A DNA stretch of 11,313 nt. Source: an uncultured Pedobacter sp. GTDB lineage: Bacteria; Bacteroidota; Bacteroidia; Sphingobacteriales; Sphingobacteriaceae. Position numbers and translations under genes: made by a program. A model generated the notes under the pieces. The model did no database searches, was not told where the DNA came from, and saw only the letters and a program-made list of their open reading frames with translations. Numbering within the stretch: position 1 is the first letter of the stretch; every line of letters begins with the position of its first letter. The stretch is taken from positions 1 through 11,313 of the forward strand of contig CALLKE010000161.1 of NCBI GenBank assembly GCA_938008555.1. Reading direction: 5' to 3'. This document shows positions 1 through 7,040 of this stretch, piece by piece.

Positions 1-44
1 ATAAGAAAGGCGAATCAGATTATAATCTGATTCGCCTTTCTTAT
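1..44 (-). terminator. Perfect 44-bp palindrome, likely terminator of the efflux operon
   Basis: Bases 1-22 and 23-44 are exact reverse complements, giving an uninterrupted stem with a GC-containing part (AGGCGAATCAGA and its complement) and an AT-rich centre that would open as the loop. On the minus strand the stem ends in TTTCTTAT, a moderate T-rich tail. It lies 36 bp beyond the stop codon of the RND pump gene, where a rho-independent terminator is expected. Because the arms also start with A-rich sequence, it could stop transcription from both sides. The gene on the other side is outside the window, so bidirectional use is inference. Confidence 0.85.
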
Positions 45-80
45 TGAAGCTAAATTTTTCCTGTAAGCTAAACCCCAGCC

Positions 81-3000
81 TTAAATTGATTTCTTAAACC
101 ATGCTTTTATCTTTTTTGAGTTCGAATCTGTGATAAGATACATGCATGGAACTAATATTAATGTTAAAAATGTGGCGAAACCTAATCCAAAAATCATAGT
201 CCACGATAATGGCCCCCAGAAAGCTACACTATCGCCGCCAAAAAACAAGTGAGGATTAAAGTGAGTAAAAAGTGTAGTAAAGTCAATATTTAATCCTACT
301 GCCAATGGTATTAAACCTAACATTGTGGCTGTTGCTGTTAAGAGTACAGGAGTCATACGTGTTCGTCCTGCTTCAATAACTGCTTCTCGAACCGGCATAC
401 CCTGTTCGATCATCAACTCAATAAACTCTACTAATAAAATACCATTACGTACCACAATACCAGCCAATGCAACTATTCCAATACCTGACATAATAATGGA
501 CATCTCCATCCGGAAAATCATTAGGCCTAATAAAACCCCAATAATACTGAATAGGATTTCACTCAAAATAATGAGAGGCTTGCTCACTGAGTTAAATTGG
601 ATAACCAAAATGATTAATATTAATCCAAGTGAGATCATTAAAGCTCTTCCTAAAAAGGTCGCGGTTTCTTTTTGTTCTTCTTGTTCACCAGCCATTTTTA
701 TTTCAACCCCGTCTGTTTTCTTGAACTGATGAATTTCATTACCAATATTAGCCACAACCTCGTTGGGATTATATCCATTCAACACATTTGATGACAAGGT
801 AATGATTCGTTTCTGCTGCTTACGTTTAATGCCTCCGTACGTATTCACATAATCTATTGTTGCAAATGATGACAAAGGTACTTGACGAATAATTCCCCCC
901 ATCCCCATATCCCGGTAAGTTATTTTCATATTACGTAATGCTTCCAAATTATTACGCTGATCTTCCTTAGCACGAACATTAATCTGATAATCTTCAGTCA
1001 AATCTCGAAACTTAGACACCTCTTTTCCAAACAGAGCTGTACGTAAACTCATACCAATTTGACCTGTTGAAATACCCTCGCGATTAGCCCGCTCACGATC
1101 GATATCAAATATGACTTCAGGTTTATTATTTTGAAAATCGGATCTCAACTCCTCTATCCCACCAATCTCCTTGGCAAGTAAATAACTTTTTAAATTTTCT
1201 GATGTCTTGATTAGAGAGTCTAAATTGTCTCCCGTAATTTCTATACTGATTGGCTTCGATGTTGGTGGACCCGATTGCTCTTTAGCCACTGTAATTTCGG
1301 CACCAGGAATACCTTTTACGACTTCGCGTATTTTGTTTAAATAGGTAGAAGTATTAGGCCCCTTACGCTTCCCGTATTCAACAAAAGCAACAGTTACTTT
1401 TCCTTTATTTGCATATTTTCCTTGATCCTCATCTTGAGGGTCGGTAACGCCTACTGCTACATTCGAAATAATGGAAGAAACATCTGGATTATTTTTACCA
1501 CCTACAACCTTGGTTACTCGCTTCTCAATATCTTGCACCACCTCATTTGTGTATGCTTGATCTGTACCAATAGGCAAGTTGACATACACATAAACAAAAT
1601 TGGGATCTCCCTCTGGAAAAAATATAATTTTGGGGGGCACAACAGACATCAAGAAAAAGGTAAAGAAGAACAAGCCGATAGTCCCCCACAGCATCGCTCT
1701 TGGACGCCCCAATGACCATTCTAAAATATCTATGTATTTATTTTGAATACGAGGCCAAACATTTGTTTGAAACCTTTTGACTAATCCTGTGAGATAAAAA
1801 TGATTTAAAAGATAAAGTAATGCCAGAAAAACGATGAAATTTCCAAAACCAAAATTGATTAAGTATGCCACAATAGCAAAACCCAAAAGGATTAGCACAA
1901 CACGAATGACCTTTTTATCAAATGTTGGTGGTTTATCTTTTCCATGATGTTCTACGCCCATAAAGTCAACTGCAAAAACAGGGTTGATGATATAAGCGAC
2001 TACCAATGATGCCAATAAAGTAATAATAAGTGTGATGGGTAGAAAGAACATAAATTTTCCAATAATTCCAGGCCAAAATAGCAAAGGAATAAATGGAGAA
2101 AGGGTTGTCATCGTACCTGACAATACAGGAAGAAAAACTTCACCTGCAGCCATCTTTGCAGCCTGCACGATGGGTACTTTACCATTATCAAATATTCGAT
2201 GTGTATTTTCTATAACTACGATCGCATCGTCCACAACAATCCCCAATCCTAATAAAAATGAGAAGAGCACAATCATGTTCATCGTAAAACTAAAGCCAAA
2301 CACTCCTCCCAATGCAGGCATGGCCATAAAGGCAATAAACATAGATAGGGGGACTGATAAAGCAACAAATATGGCATTCGTTGCCCCCATAAAAAACATC
2401 AAGATGACAGTCACTAATATAAATCCGATGATAATCGTATTAATTAAGTCATGAAGTGTAATTCGAGTTTGGTCTGATTGATCACCAGTGATAGTAATGT
2501 GTAGATCTTTTGGCAATGAAGTTCCCTCCATTTCTTTGATCATTGTATTTATCTTATCAGATGCTTCGATCAGATTCTCACCACTGCGTTTTTTTACATT
2601 CAGCGTGATTACATTTTTCCCATACAAGCTGGCATAACTTTCTTGTTCTTTAAATGTATCCTTCACATCCGCAATATCTCTCAAATAAACAACTGCACCA
2701 CTTGGGGTTTTAAGTGCCAAATTGGCTATCTCTTCCGCACTTCTAAATTCCTTTTTCACATTTAATGTACGACGAATGCCATCCATTTTAACTGTACCAC
2801 CAGAAATGGTTAAGTTTTCGTAACCCACGGCCGATTCAATATCTTGAAAGGACAATTGTGCAGCATCCATTTTATTTAAATCAACACTGATTTGCACCTC
2901 ACGATCTAGAGCCCCCACAATATCAACACCTGATATTTCTTTAAATCCTTCAATCTGATCTTTTAAATCATCAGCATATTTTTTTAGTTTCTTTAAATCA

Positions 3001-3464
3001 TAATCTCCCGAAATATTGACATACATAATGGGCAAATCAGAAAGATTAACATCCATCACGCTAGGATCATTTGGTAAATCATTTGGCAAATCTTGGTGTG
3101 CTTTATCCACAGCGTCTTTTACACGTTGCTTCGCATCTTTAATATCTACATCAGTATTGAACTCTGCGGTAATAACAGAATAATCCTGGTAGGAATTTGA
3201 GGTAATCTTTTTTAAGCCTGCAGTAGACTTTAATTGTTTTTCTATTTGCTTCGTTACTAGGTTCTCCATATTTGCTGGCGAAGTACCCGGATAAACTGTC
3301 GTCACAAATATTTTTGGAATGATAATCTCTGGAAAATTTTCCTTGGGCAGATTGTTGTAAGAAAAATAACCCATGATAGCAATGATAACAACCAAAACAT
3401 AAATGGCTGTTTTATTGTCTACGGACCAACTAGATGGGCCAAATTCTTTATTCACGTCTTTCAT
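81..3464 (-). CDS. RND efflux pump, inner-membrane permease (AcrB/HAE1-like)
   Basis: A proton-driven resistance-nodulation-division transporter that would export hydrophobic or amphiphilic compounds through the adaptor and TolC-type channel encoded upstream. It is 1127 aa against about 1050 for AcrB. Layout: TM1 at about residues 19-36, first periplasmic porter region about 40-335, TM2-6 about 338-500, second porter region about 612-930, final TM block about 938-1112. The TM4 motif GIVVDDAIVVIEN puts the proton-relay Asp pair at 412-413. In TM10 the motif VVRNGILLVEF has Arg1006 where AcrB has Lys940. The cytoplasmic loop between TM6 and TM7 (about 503-588) holds an extra hydrophobic stretch (about 519-558) that could form two additional membrane helices and accounts for much of the extra length. 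It starts at ATG; no strong Shine-Dalgarno is visible. It is the last gene of the efflux locus, but a 403-bp gap with a transposed element separates it from the adaptor gene. Substrate is not predictable; the DD motif and adaptor type favour drug/HAE1 rather than heavy-metal export. Confidence 0.96.
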   Translation of the reverse strand: MKDVNKEFGPSSWSVDNKTAIYVLVVIIAIMGYFSYNNLPKENFPEIIIPKIFVTTVYPGTSPANMENLVTKQIEKQLKSTAGLKKITSNSYQDYSVITAEFNTDVDIKDAKQRVKDAVDKAHQDLPNDLPNDPSVMDVNLSDLPIMYVNISGDYDLKKLKKYADDLKDQIEGFKEISGVDIVGALDREVQISVDLNKMDAAQLSFQDIESAVGYENLTISGGTVKMDGIRRTLNVKKEFRSAEEIANLALKTPSGAVVYLRDIADVKDTFKEQESYASLYGKNVITLNVKKRSGENLIEASDKINTMIKEMEGTSLPKDLHITITGDQSDQTRITLHDLINTIIIGFILVTVILMFFMGATNAIFVALSVPLSMFIAFMAMPALGGVFGFSFTMNMIVLFSFLLGLGIVVDDAIVVIENTHRIFDNGKVPIVQAAKMAAGEVFLPVLSGTMTTLSPFIPLLFWPGIIGKFMFFLPITLIITLLASLVVAYIINPVFAVDFMGVEHHGKDKPPTFDKKVIRVVLILLGFAIVAYLINFGFGNFIVFLALLYLLNHFYLTGLVKRFQTNVWPRIQNKYIDILEWSLGRPRAMLWGTIGLFFFTFFLMSVVPPKIIFFPEGDPNFVYVYVNLPIGTDQAYTNEVVQDIEKRVTKVVGGKNNPDVSSIISNVAVGVTDPQDEDQGKYANKGKVTVAFVEYGKRKGPNTSTYLNKIREVVKGIPGAEITVAKEQSGPPTSKPISIEITGDNLDSLIKTSENLKSYLLAKEIGGIEELRSDFQNNKPEVIFDIDRERANREGISTGQIGMSLRTALFGKEVSKFRDLTEDYQINVRAKEDQRNNLEALRNMKITYRDMGMGGIIRQVPLSSFATIDYVNTYGGIKRKQQKRIITLSSNVLNGYNPNEVVANIGNEIHQFKKTDGVEIKMAGEQEEQKETATFLGRALMISLGLILIILVIQFNSVSKPLIILSEILFSIIGVLLGLMIFRMEMSIIMSGIGIVALAGIVVRNGILLVEFIELMIEQGMPVREAVIEAGRTRMTPVLLTATATMLGLIPLAVGLNIDFTTLFTHFNPHLFFGGDSVAFWGPLSWTMIFGLGFATFLTLILVPCMYLITDSNSKKIKAWFKKSI

Positions 3465-3505
3465 TAGTATAGCAGTATTTATTTTTATCGAAACATTTTA
3501 GCTTC

Positions 3506-3535
3506 CTTGCACAAGACTCTAAGGTTTTGTGCAAG
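3506..3535 (-). promoter_or_regulatory. Hairpin in the leader of the RND pump gene
   Basis: CTTGCACAA at 3506-3514 is the exact reverse complement of TTGTGCAAG at 3527-3535, with a 12-nt loop, 41 bp upstream of the pump ATG. A few further bases inside the loop could pair after one mismatch. On the minus strand no T-run follows, so it is not a standard intrinsic terminator. It could be a leader structure that stabilises or controls the pump mRNA, a protein-binding palindrome, or a small repeat remnant. The inverted repeat is seen; any function is inference. Confidence 0.5.
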
Positions 3536-3569
3536 CTCTTCAATTCATTTTTGTTATGACTTAAATTTT

Positions 3570-3601
3570 CAAAATGAAAAACCACTGGATTTTTTGACAA
3601 T
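3570..3601 (-). promoter_or_regulatory. Weak candidate promoter for the RND pump gene
   Basis: Read on the minus strand, ATTG (3601-3598) is followed after 20 bases by TCATTTTG (3577-3570). These differ by one base each from the Bacteroidota housekeeping consensus TTTG and TAnnTTTG at typical spacing. It lies downstream of the transposed element and would give a leader of about 100 nt that contains the 3506-3535 hairpin. In DNA this AT-rich such near matches arise by chance, so this is a hint only. Confidence 0.25.
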
Positions 3602-3609
3602 TCAATAAA

Positions 3610-3618
3610 GACTAATCC
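3610..3618. repeat. 9-bp target-site duplication, left copy
   Basis: GACTAATCC directly abuts the left end of the 161-bp inverted-repeat element and recurs exactly at 3780-3788 on the other side. An exact direct repeat touching both ends of an element with terminal inverted repeats is the expected footprint of a cut-and-paste transposition. Confidence 0.85.
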
Positions 3619-3779
3619 GGTAGTGTATCTAAATGTATGATAGGTAATATTTGGATAAAATATGATCGAAAATATCGAAACACACTGTGCTTTTCAAGCA
3701 ACTAAAGGTGGTTTTTAAAAATCAAAACGCATACTTTTTTATCCCTGAAAAGAGTCATCATACATTTAGATACACTACC
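3619..3779. mobile_element. 161-bp MITE-like element with 23-bp terminal inverted repeats
   Basis: The two ends, 3619-3641 and 3757-3779, are perfect 23-bp inverted repeats starting GGTAGTGTATCTAAATG. The element is flanked by a 9-bp direct repeat, GACTAATCC. The interior is AT-rich and has no credible open reading frame, so it is non-autonomous and would need a transposase encoded elsewhere. The right 58 bp recur, inverted, at 11256-11313, which shows it belongs to a repeated family. A 9-bp duplication is compatible with parents in families such as IS4 or IS256, but I cannot assign one from the ends alone. It sits between the adaptor and pump genes, so a read-through transcript would carry its long-range hairpin. 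I see no good outward promoter in it. Alternatives are an internally deleted insertion sequence, which in practice is the same thing. Confidence 0.85.
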
Positions 3780-3788
3780 GACTAATCC
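3780..3788. repeat. 9-bp target-site duplication, right copy
   Basis: Second exact copy of GACTAATCC, directly abutting the right terminal repeat of the 161-bp element. The sequences outside the two copies differ (AA before the left copy; AATAAC after the right one), so 9 bp is the full duplication length. Confidence 0.85.
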
Positions 3789-3867
3789 AATAACTCTAAC
3801 ATTAATAAAGTGTCCATTAAAAGCAAACAAAAAAAATAAAAGGTCCAAATTATGGCATTAATGATCA

Positions 3868-4962
3868 TTATTTACTAAAGCTTACGGGATCACCCTCATT
3901 CAGATTTTGCATCCCAGCTGTAATAACTTGATCATTCATTTTCAAACCAGATAGCACCTCTGCTTTATTATCAGACATCCTACCTATTTTTATATTAACG
4001 CGCTTAGCCTTACCATTTTCTACAGCAAAAACATAGTCACCATTTTCTGATTTTTGAATTGCATTAATAGGAATAATCAAGGCTTTTGGATTTTGATAGT
4101 CTACAATTTTGAGTATTGCCAACATGTTGGGATGATACTTGCGGTTTGAGGGTAATTTGGTTTCTATACTAAAACTTCTAGACAAAGGATCTATCGTTTT
4201 TGATGCAAAAGACAAATTGGCATTAATGGTATCCGGAACATCAGGTAGTATAATGCTTACTTGATCTCCTTGATTAATACGACCTGAATAAGACTCGGCA
4301 ACGAGCGCTTTCGCTTTTAGTTTAGTGGCATTGATAACACGTATGGCTGACATACCGGGCTGAACAGATTGACCTATTTTCAAATCCATGGCATCAACAG
4401 TTCCTGCAATTGGAGACTTTATTTTATACATCACTACTTGAGAATTCAGTGTAGCCATACGACGCTCAAGTCCTTCTTTTTGTGTTTTTGCATTTAGGTA
4501 TTGTACCTCCGTACCTATTTTTTGATCCCAGAGATTTTTTTGGCGTTGAAATAAGATATTTTGTAAGTCAAGCTGGCTTTGTAATTCAGCAATATTTTGA
4601 CGCAAAATCTGATCGTCAATCTGAGCTAACACCTGCCCCCTGTTTACATTTTCACCCACATGTGCAAAAATGGCTGTAACCATACCACCCACTTCTGGAT
4701 TTACTTGTACATTTTCCTCCGCATCAACCCTCCCCTGCACCTCTATATAACTTCTAAACATGGTCTCTACAACAGGGGAAACATTTACATTTTTCAGATC
4801 TCTTGTCTTGTTAGTACCCAACTCTATCTCTAAAGCAGAAATTTTACTGTTTAATTCAGCACGGTCTTTCTTTAATTTTTCGAGCTCAGTCACTTTATCA
4901 ACTGATTTTCCTGCACATGATGTCAAAAAAATGACTATAGCTATACCTATTATTCGTTTCAT
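3868..4962 (-). CDS. RND efflux periplasmic adaptor (membrane fusion) lipoprotein
   Basis: The 364-aa adaptor would bridge the RND pump and the outer-membrane channel across the periplasm. The N-terminus has a lysine/arginine start, a short hydrophobic core and the lipobox LTSC with Cys16 as the likely lipidated residue, so it is probably membrane-anchored. Residues about 22-48 form a charged, heptad-like segment that looks like an extra N-terminal coiled coil. Then come the split lipoyl/barrel-sandwich domain (about 80-115 and 178-212; note PEVGGMV and SPIAGTV), an alpha-helical hairpin (about 115-176), a beta-barrel domain (about 213-290) and a membrane-proximal domain to the end, with the typical closing GLKMNDQVITAG. 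It starts at ATG, 21 bp after the channel gene stop, consistent with co-transcription. The hairpin is short, similar to many AcrA-type adaptors. The pump it should serve lies 403 bp further on, past a transposed element. Family assignment is firm; the precise partner is inferred from position. Confidence 0.95.
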   Translation of the reverse strand: MKRIIGIAIVIFLTSCAGKSVDKVTELEKLKKDRAELNSKISALEIELGTNKTRDLKNVNVSPVVETMFRSYIEVQGRVDAEENVQVNPEVGGMVTAIFAHVGENVNRGQVLAQIDDQILRQNIAELQSQLDLQNILFQRQKNLWDQKIGTEVQYLNAKTQKEGLERRMATLNSQVVMYKIKSPIAGTVDAMDLKIGQSVQPGMSAIRVINATKLKAKALVAESYSGRINQGDQVSIILPDVPDTINANLSFASKTIDPLSRSFSIETKLPSNRKYHPNMLAILKIVDYQNPKALIIPINAIQKSENGDYVFAVENGKAKRVNIKIGRMSDNKAEVLSGLKMNDQVITAGMQNLNEGDPVSFSK

Positions 4963-4983
4963 TTTATAATGTGTTATGAATTA

Positions 4984-6321
4984 TTAGTAATTGATTCTTC
5001 CCAATGCTTTGTCTAAGTTCACTTTATTGATCAGCATATCATATAAGGCGTTTATATAATTATTTTCAGCTTCTTTAAGTGAGGTTTCTGCTGTGGTTAT
5101 TTCCAGACTCGATCCTACACCCTGCTCATATTTGATACGAGATACTCCTAACACATCTTTTGCCAATTTCATATTTCGCTTTTGATTCTCTAATGATTGC
5201 ATTCCATTGGTATAGTTAGTTTGCGCCTGCGACACTTCTAGATTAATACTATTCTTAAGTTGATTAATATTATTCTGAGATTTCAAGACCTGCAGTTTGG
5301 CATTACGCACATTAAATAAGCGTTGCCCACCTGACATGATAGGCACAGATAGTTTAAGACCAATAATGGTTGTGGGATAGTTACTGCCAAATGCATCCAA
5401 AAATTGATCTGCCAGAAAGTTTCTTGAAGCACTTCCAAAAGCAGCAAGAGATGGTAAAAACTGACTTTTATACCGTTTTAAGTCCAACTGATCCAACCTT
5501 TTCTGAGTTTGCAACAACGCATATTCTATACGATTTTGATAGATAGTCGTATCTGGAGCGATTGTCACCGGGGCCATCACAAATGATGCAATAGAATCTT
5601 TTAAACTAAGATTACTTTGTACAGACATCCCCATTTGAAATTTCAATAAGCTTGTATTTAAATTCAAGGAACGAATAAGATTTTCACGTTCTGTCTCTGA
5701 GTTATTCTTCAGAACACTTAAACGATCCACATCTATTTTTTCAACAAGACCATTCTTAAATAAAGCTTCCGTATCATCCAAGGATTTTCTTAATTGTTTT
5801 AAGTGAGCATCTAAAAGTGTTAGCTGCTCATTGCTAACCAATACAGAATAATAAGCTTTTATAACAGCTACAGCTGTTTCTATTCGAGTACGCTTAAGAT
5901 TACGGACAGAAAGTTCTTTGTAAGTTTTGGCAGCTTGTAAGCCTACGATATAGCTACCATCGAATAAAAGTTGACTCACATCTAACTGAGCAGCTGATTG
6001 ATATTTGGTACCAAATTTTACGCTAAAATCCTGACCTGGTTGTCCCATGAAGCTACCTGGAACAATAACCACTGGAATATTCAAAAAGTCTTGAAAGGTG
6101 TAACTACCACTCACTTGAGGAAGCCCAATTCCTATTGTCTTTTTTACTGTATTTTTTGCAATATCCTCATCAATTTGAGCATTTAAAACAGCCGTTTGAT
6201 GTTTTTGAGCATAATCTATTGCTTCATTTAAACTAAAATTATAAGCATCTGGCTCGGATTGTGCCTTAGCTAGAGAACCCCAAATCAAACAAAAGAGAAG
6301 TAGATGTAGTTTGTATTTCAT
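4984..6321 (-). CDS. TolC-type outer-membrane efflux channel
   Basis: A 445-aa outer-membrane factor that would form the trimeric exit duct of the tripartite pump. An N-terminal Sec signal peptide is clear: MKYK, a hydrophobic core, and likely cleavage after AKA at residue 20, so the mature protein begins near Gln21. Two tandem outer-membrane-efflux repeats follow, about residues 30-225 and 250-440, each rich in long alpha-helical stretches with regularly spaced Gln, Asn, Leu and Lys. Typical features are the early SLNEAIDYAQKH segment and, near the C-terminus, GVGSSLEITTAETSLKEAENNYINALYD, here split as GVGSSLEITTAETSL and the helix after it. The length is normal for Bacteroidota members. 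It starts at ATG 20 bp after the regulator stop and ends 21 bp before the adaptor start, so the three genes look like one transcript. No truncation is seen. Confidence 0.95.
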   Translation of the reverse strand: MKYKLHLLLFCLIWGSLAKAQSEPDAYNFSLNEAIDYAQKHQTAVLNAQIDEDIAKNTVKKTIGIGLPQVSGSYTFQDFLNIPVVIVPGSFMGQPGQDFSVKFGTKYQSAAQLDVSQLLFDGSYIVGLQAAKTYKELSVRNLKRTRIETAVAVIKAYYSVLVSNEQLTLLDAHLKQLRKSLDDTEALFKNGLVEKIDVDRLSVLKNNSETERENLIRSLNLNTSLLKFQMGMSVQSNLSLKDSIASFVMAPVTIAPDTTIYQNRIEYALLQTQKRLDQLDLKRYKSQFLPSLAAFGSASRNFLADQFLDAFGSNYPTTIIGLKLSVPIMSGGQRLFNVRNAKLQVLKSQNNINQLKNSINLEVSQAQTNYTNGMQSLENQKRNMKLAKDVLGVSRIKYEQGVGSSLEITTAETSLKEAENNYINALYDMLINKVNLDKALGRINY

Positions 6322-6341
6322 TTTGAATTTATAATAGTTTT

Positions 6342-6944
6342 TTACTTTTTCTTAAAATCATTAATTAACCTCCGGCCTTCATCCGTACAGATACCATACA
6401 AAAAATGATCTGTAAGCTCCCTAATCACCTGCGATGTACTAAATTTTTGTACAGAAAAAACCATTTGATTAAATGCCATATCAATTTGCTCGATTCGCAT
6501 TCTTGCGATAATTTCCAAATTGATCTCAGTCCTGTAATAATGCTCCTTGATTCCTCGCCTTAAGTTTTCAAGTACTTTTTCATATAAAACATGTTCTCTA
6601 AAGTTTTTGAAAAGAGCCCATGCTGTCGGATAATACTTTTGCAAATCAAAAAATAAAGTAGGATTTATATTGGATAACATTTCTTCCAAATTATCAACAG
6701 CAATAAATAGCTCATGAACCGCATTCTCTACCCCCTCAAACCCCTTTTGCATGATGTTTACTTGAACTGCTATTTTGCTTTCCATCAGCGTAGTGATTAA
6801 TTTATTTTTATCACTGAAATATTGATAAATGGTTTTTTTAGACACCCCCAAATGTTTAGCAATATCATCCATCGTAACACTTTTAATCCCATAACGACTA
6901 AAAAGAACGTCAATTTCTGCAAGTATATGTGTTTTTAAATCCAA
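6342..6944 (-). CDS. TetR/AcrR-family transcriptional regulator with TTG start
   Basis: A 200-aa one-component repressor-type protein. The N-terminal helix-turn-helix spans about residues 5-48, with the family pattern TMDDIAKHLGVSKKTIYQYF at 24-43. The rest is helical and variable and would bind the inducing ligand and form the dimer; its ligand cannot be told. The start codon is TTG: the codons before it run TAA GAT ATA CTA, so no ATG exists upstream in frame, and the first in-frame ATG is residue 25 inside the helix-turn-helix, which would destroy the domain. It is the first gene of the efflux locus, 20 bp before the channel gene, so it most likely controls its own operon. A 26-bp palindrome 35 bp upstream of the TTG is a candidate operator. 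The weak start codon could keep its level low. Family is certain; regulatory target is inference from position. Confidence 0.93.
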   Translation of the reverse strand: MDLKTHILAEIDVLFSRYGIKSVTMDDIAKHLGVSKKTIYQYFSDKNKLITTLMESKIAVQVNIMQKGFEGVENAVHELFIAVDNLEEMLSNINPTLFFDLQKYYPTAWALFKNFREHVLYEKVLENLRRGIKEHYYRTEINLEIIARMRIEQIDMAFNQMVFSVQKFSTSQVIRELTDHFLYGICTDEGRRLINDFKKK

Positions 6945-6969
6945 TAGTATATCTTAAAAAGCTAGATCA

Positions 6970-6977
6970 CAAAACTG
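6970..6977 (-). promoter_or_regulatory. Candidate -7 box of the efflux operon promoter
   Basis: Minus-strand CAGTTTTG matches the Bacteroidota TAnnTTTG element except for the first base. It lies directly after the 26-bp palindrome and would put the transcript start about 20 nt before the regulator's TTG. No good TTTG upstream element is visible at the usual distance, so the call is weak. Confidence 0.3.
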
Positions 6978-6979
6978 AA

Positions 6980-7005
6980 GAAACTTTTTTACATAAAAAA
7001 GTTTC
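6980..7005. promoter_or_regulatory. 26-bp AT-rich palindrome: candidate TetR operator or weak glp terminator
   Basis: GAAACTTTTTT at 6980-6990 and AAAAAAGTTTC at 6995-7005 are exact inverted repeats around a 4-base centre. The palindrome lies 35 bp upstream of the TetR-family gene and just before a -7-like box, the usual place for an autoregulatory operator. It also lies 35 bp past the glpF stop, where it could act as a terminator, but the stem has only two G:C pairs and no clean T-run follows on the minus strand. The symmetry is seen; the operator role is inferred. Confidence 0.5.
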
Positions 7006-7040
7006 CAATGAAATAATTTTAATAAATAATAAAACAATTA

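Larger units (their letters stand above)
3465..3867. other. 403-bp intergenic gap between adaptor and pump genes
   Basis: No gene is seen here. From the adaptor side it holds: an AT-rich spacer (3789-3867, including a 12-bp palindrome TAATGATCATTA at 3859-3870 that covers the adaptor stop codon), a 161-bp transposed element with its 9-bp target duplication (3610-3788), a weak candidate promoter (3570-3601) and a hairpin (3506-3535) just before the pump gene. Removing the element and one duplication would leave 233 bp, still far longer than the 20-21 bp gaps elsewhere in this operon. Confidence 0.85.

Noticed and set aside
2032..2454. Plus-strand open frame of 140 codons inside the RND pump gene
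   Set aside because: It lies wholly within a strongly conserved minus-strand gene and encodes a low-complexity Ile/Asn/Lys/Pro-rich product typical of an antisense shadow.
3859..3870. 12-bp palindrome TAATGATCATTA at the adaptor stop codon
   Set aside because: It has no room for a hairpin loop and overlaps the stop codon; an AT-rich palindrome this short is expected by chance.
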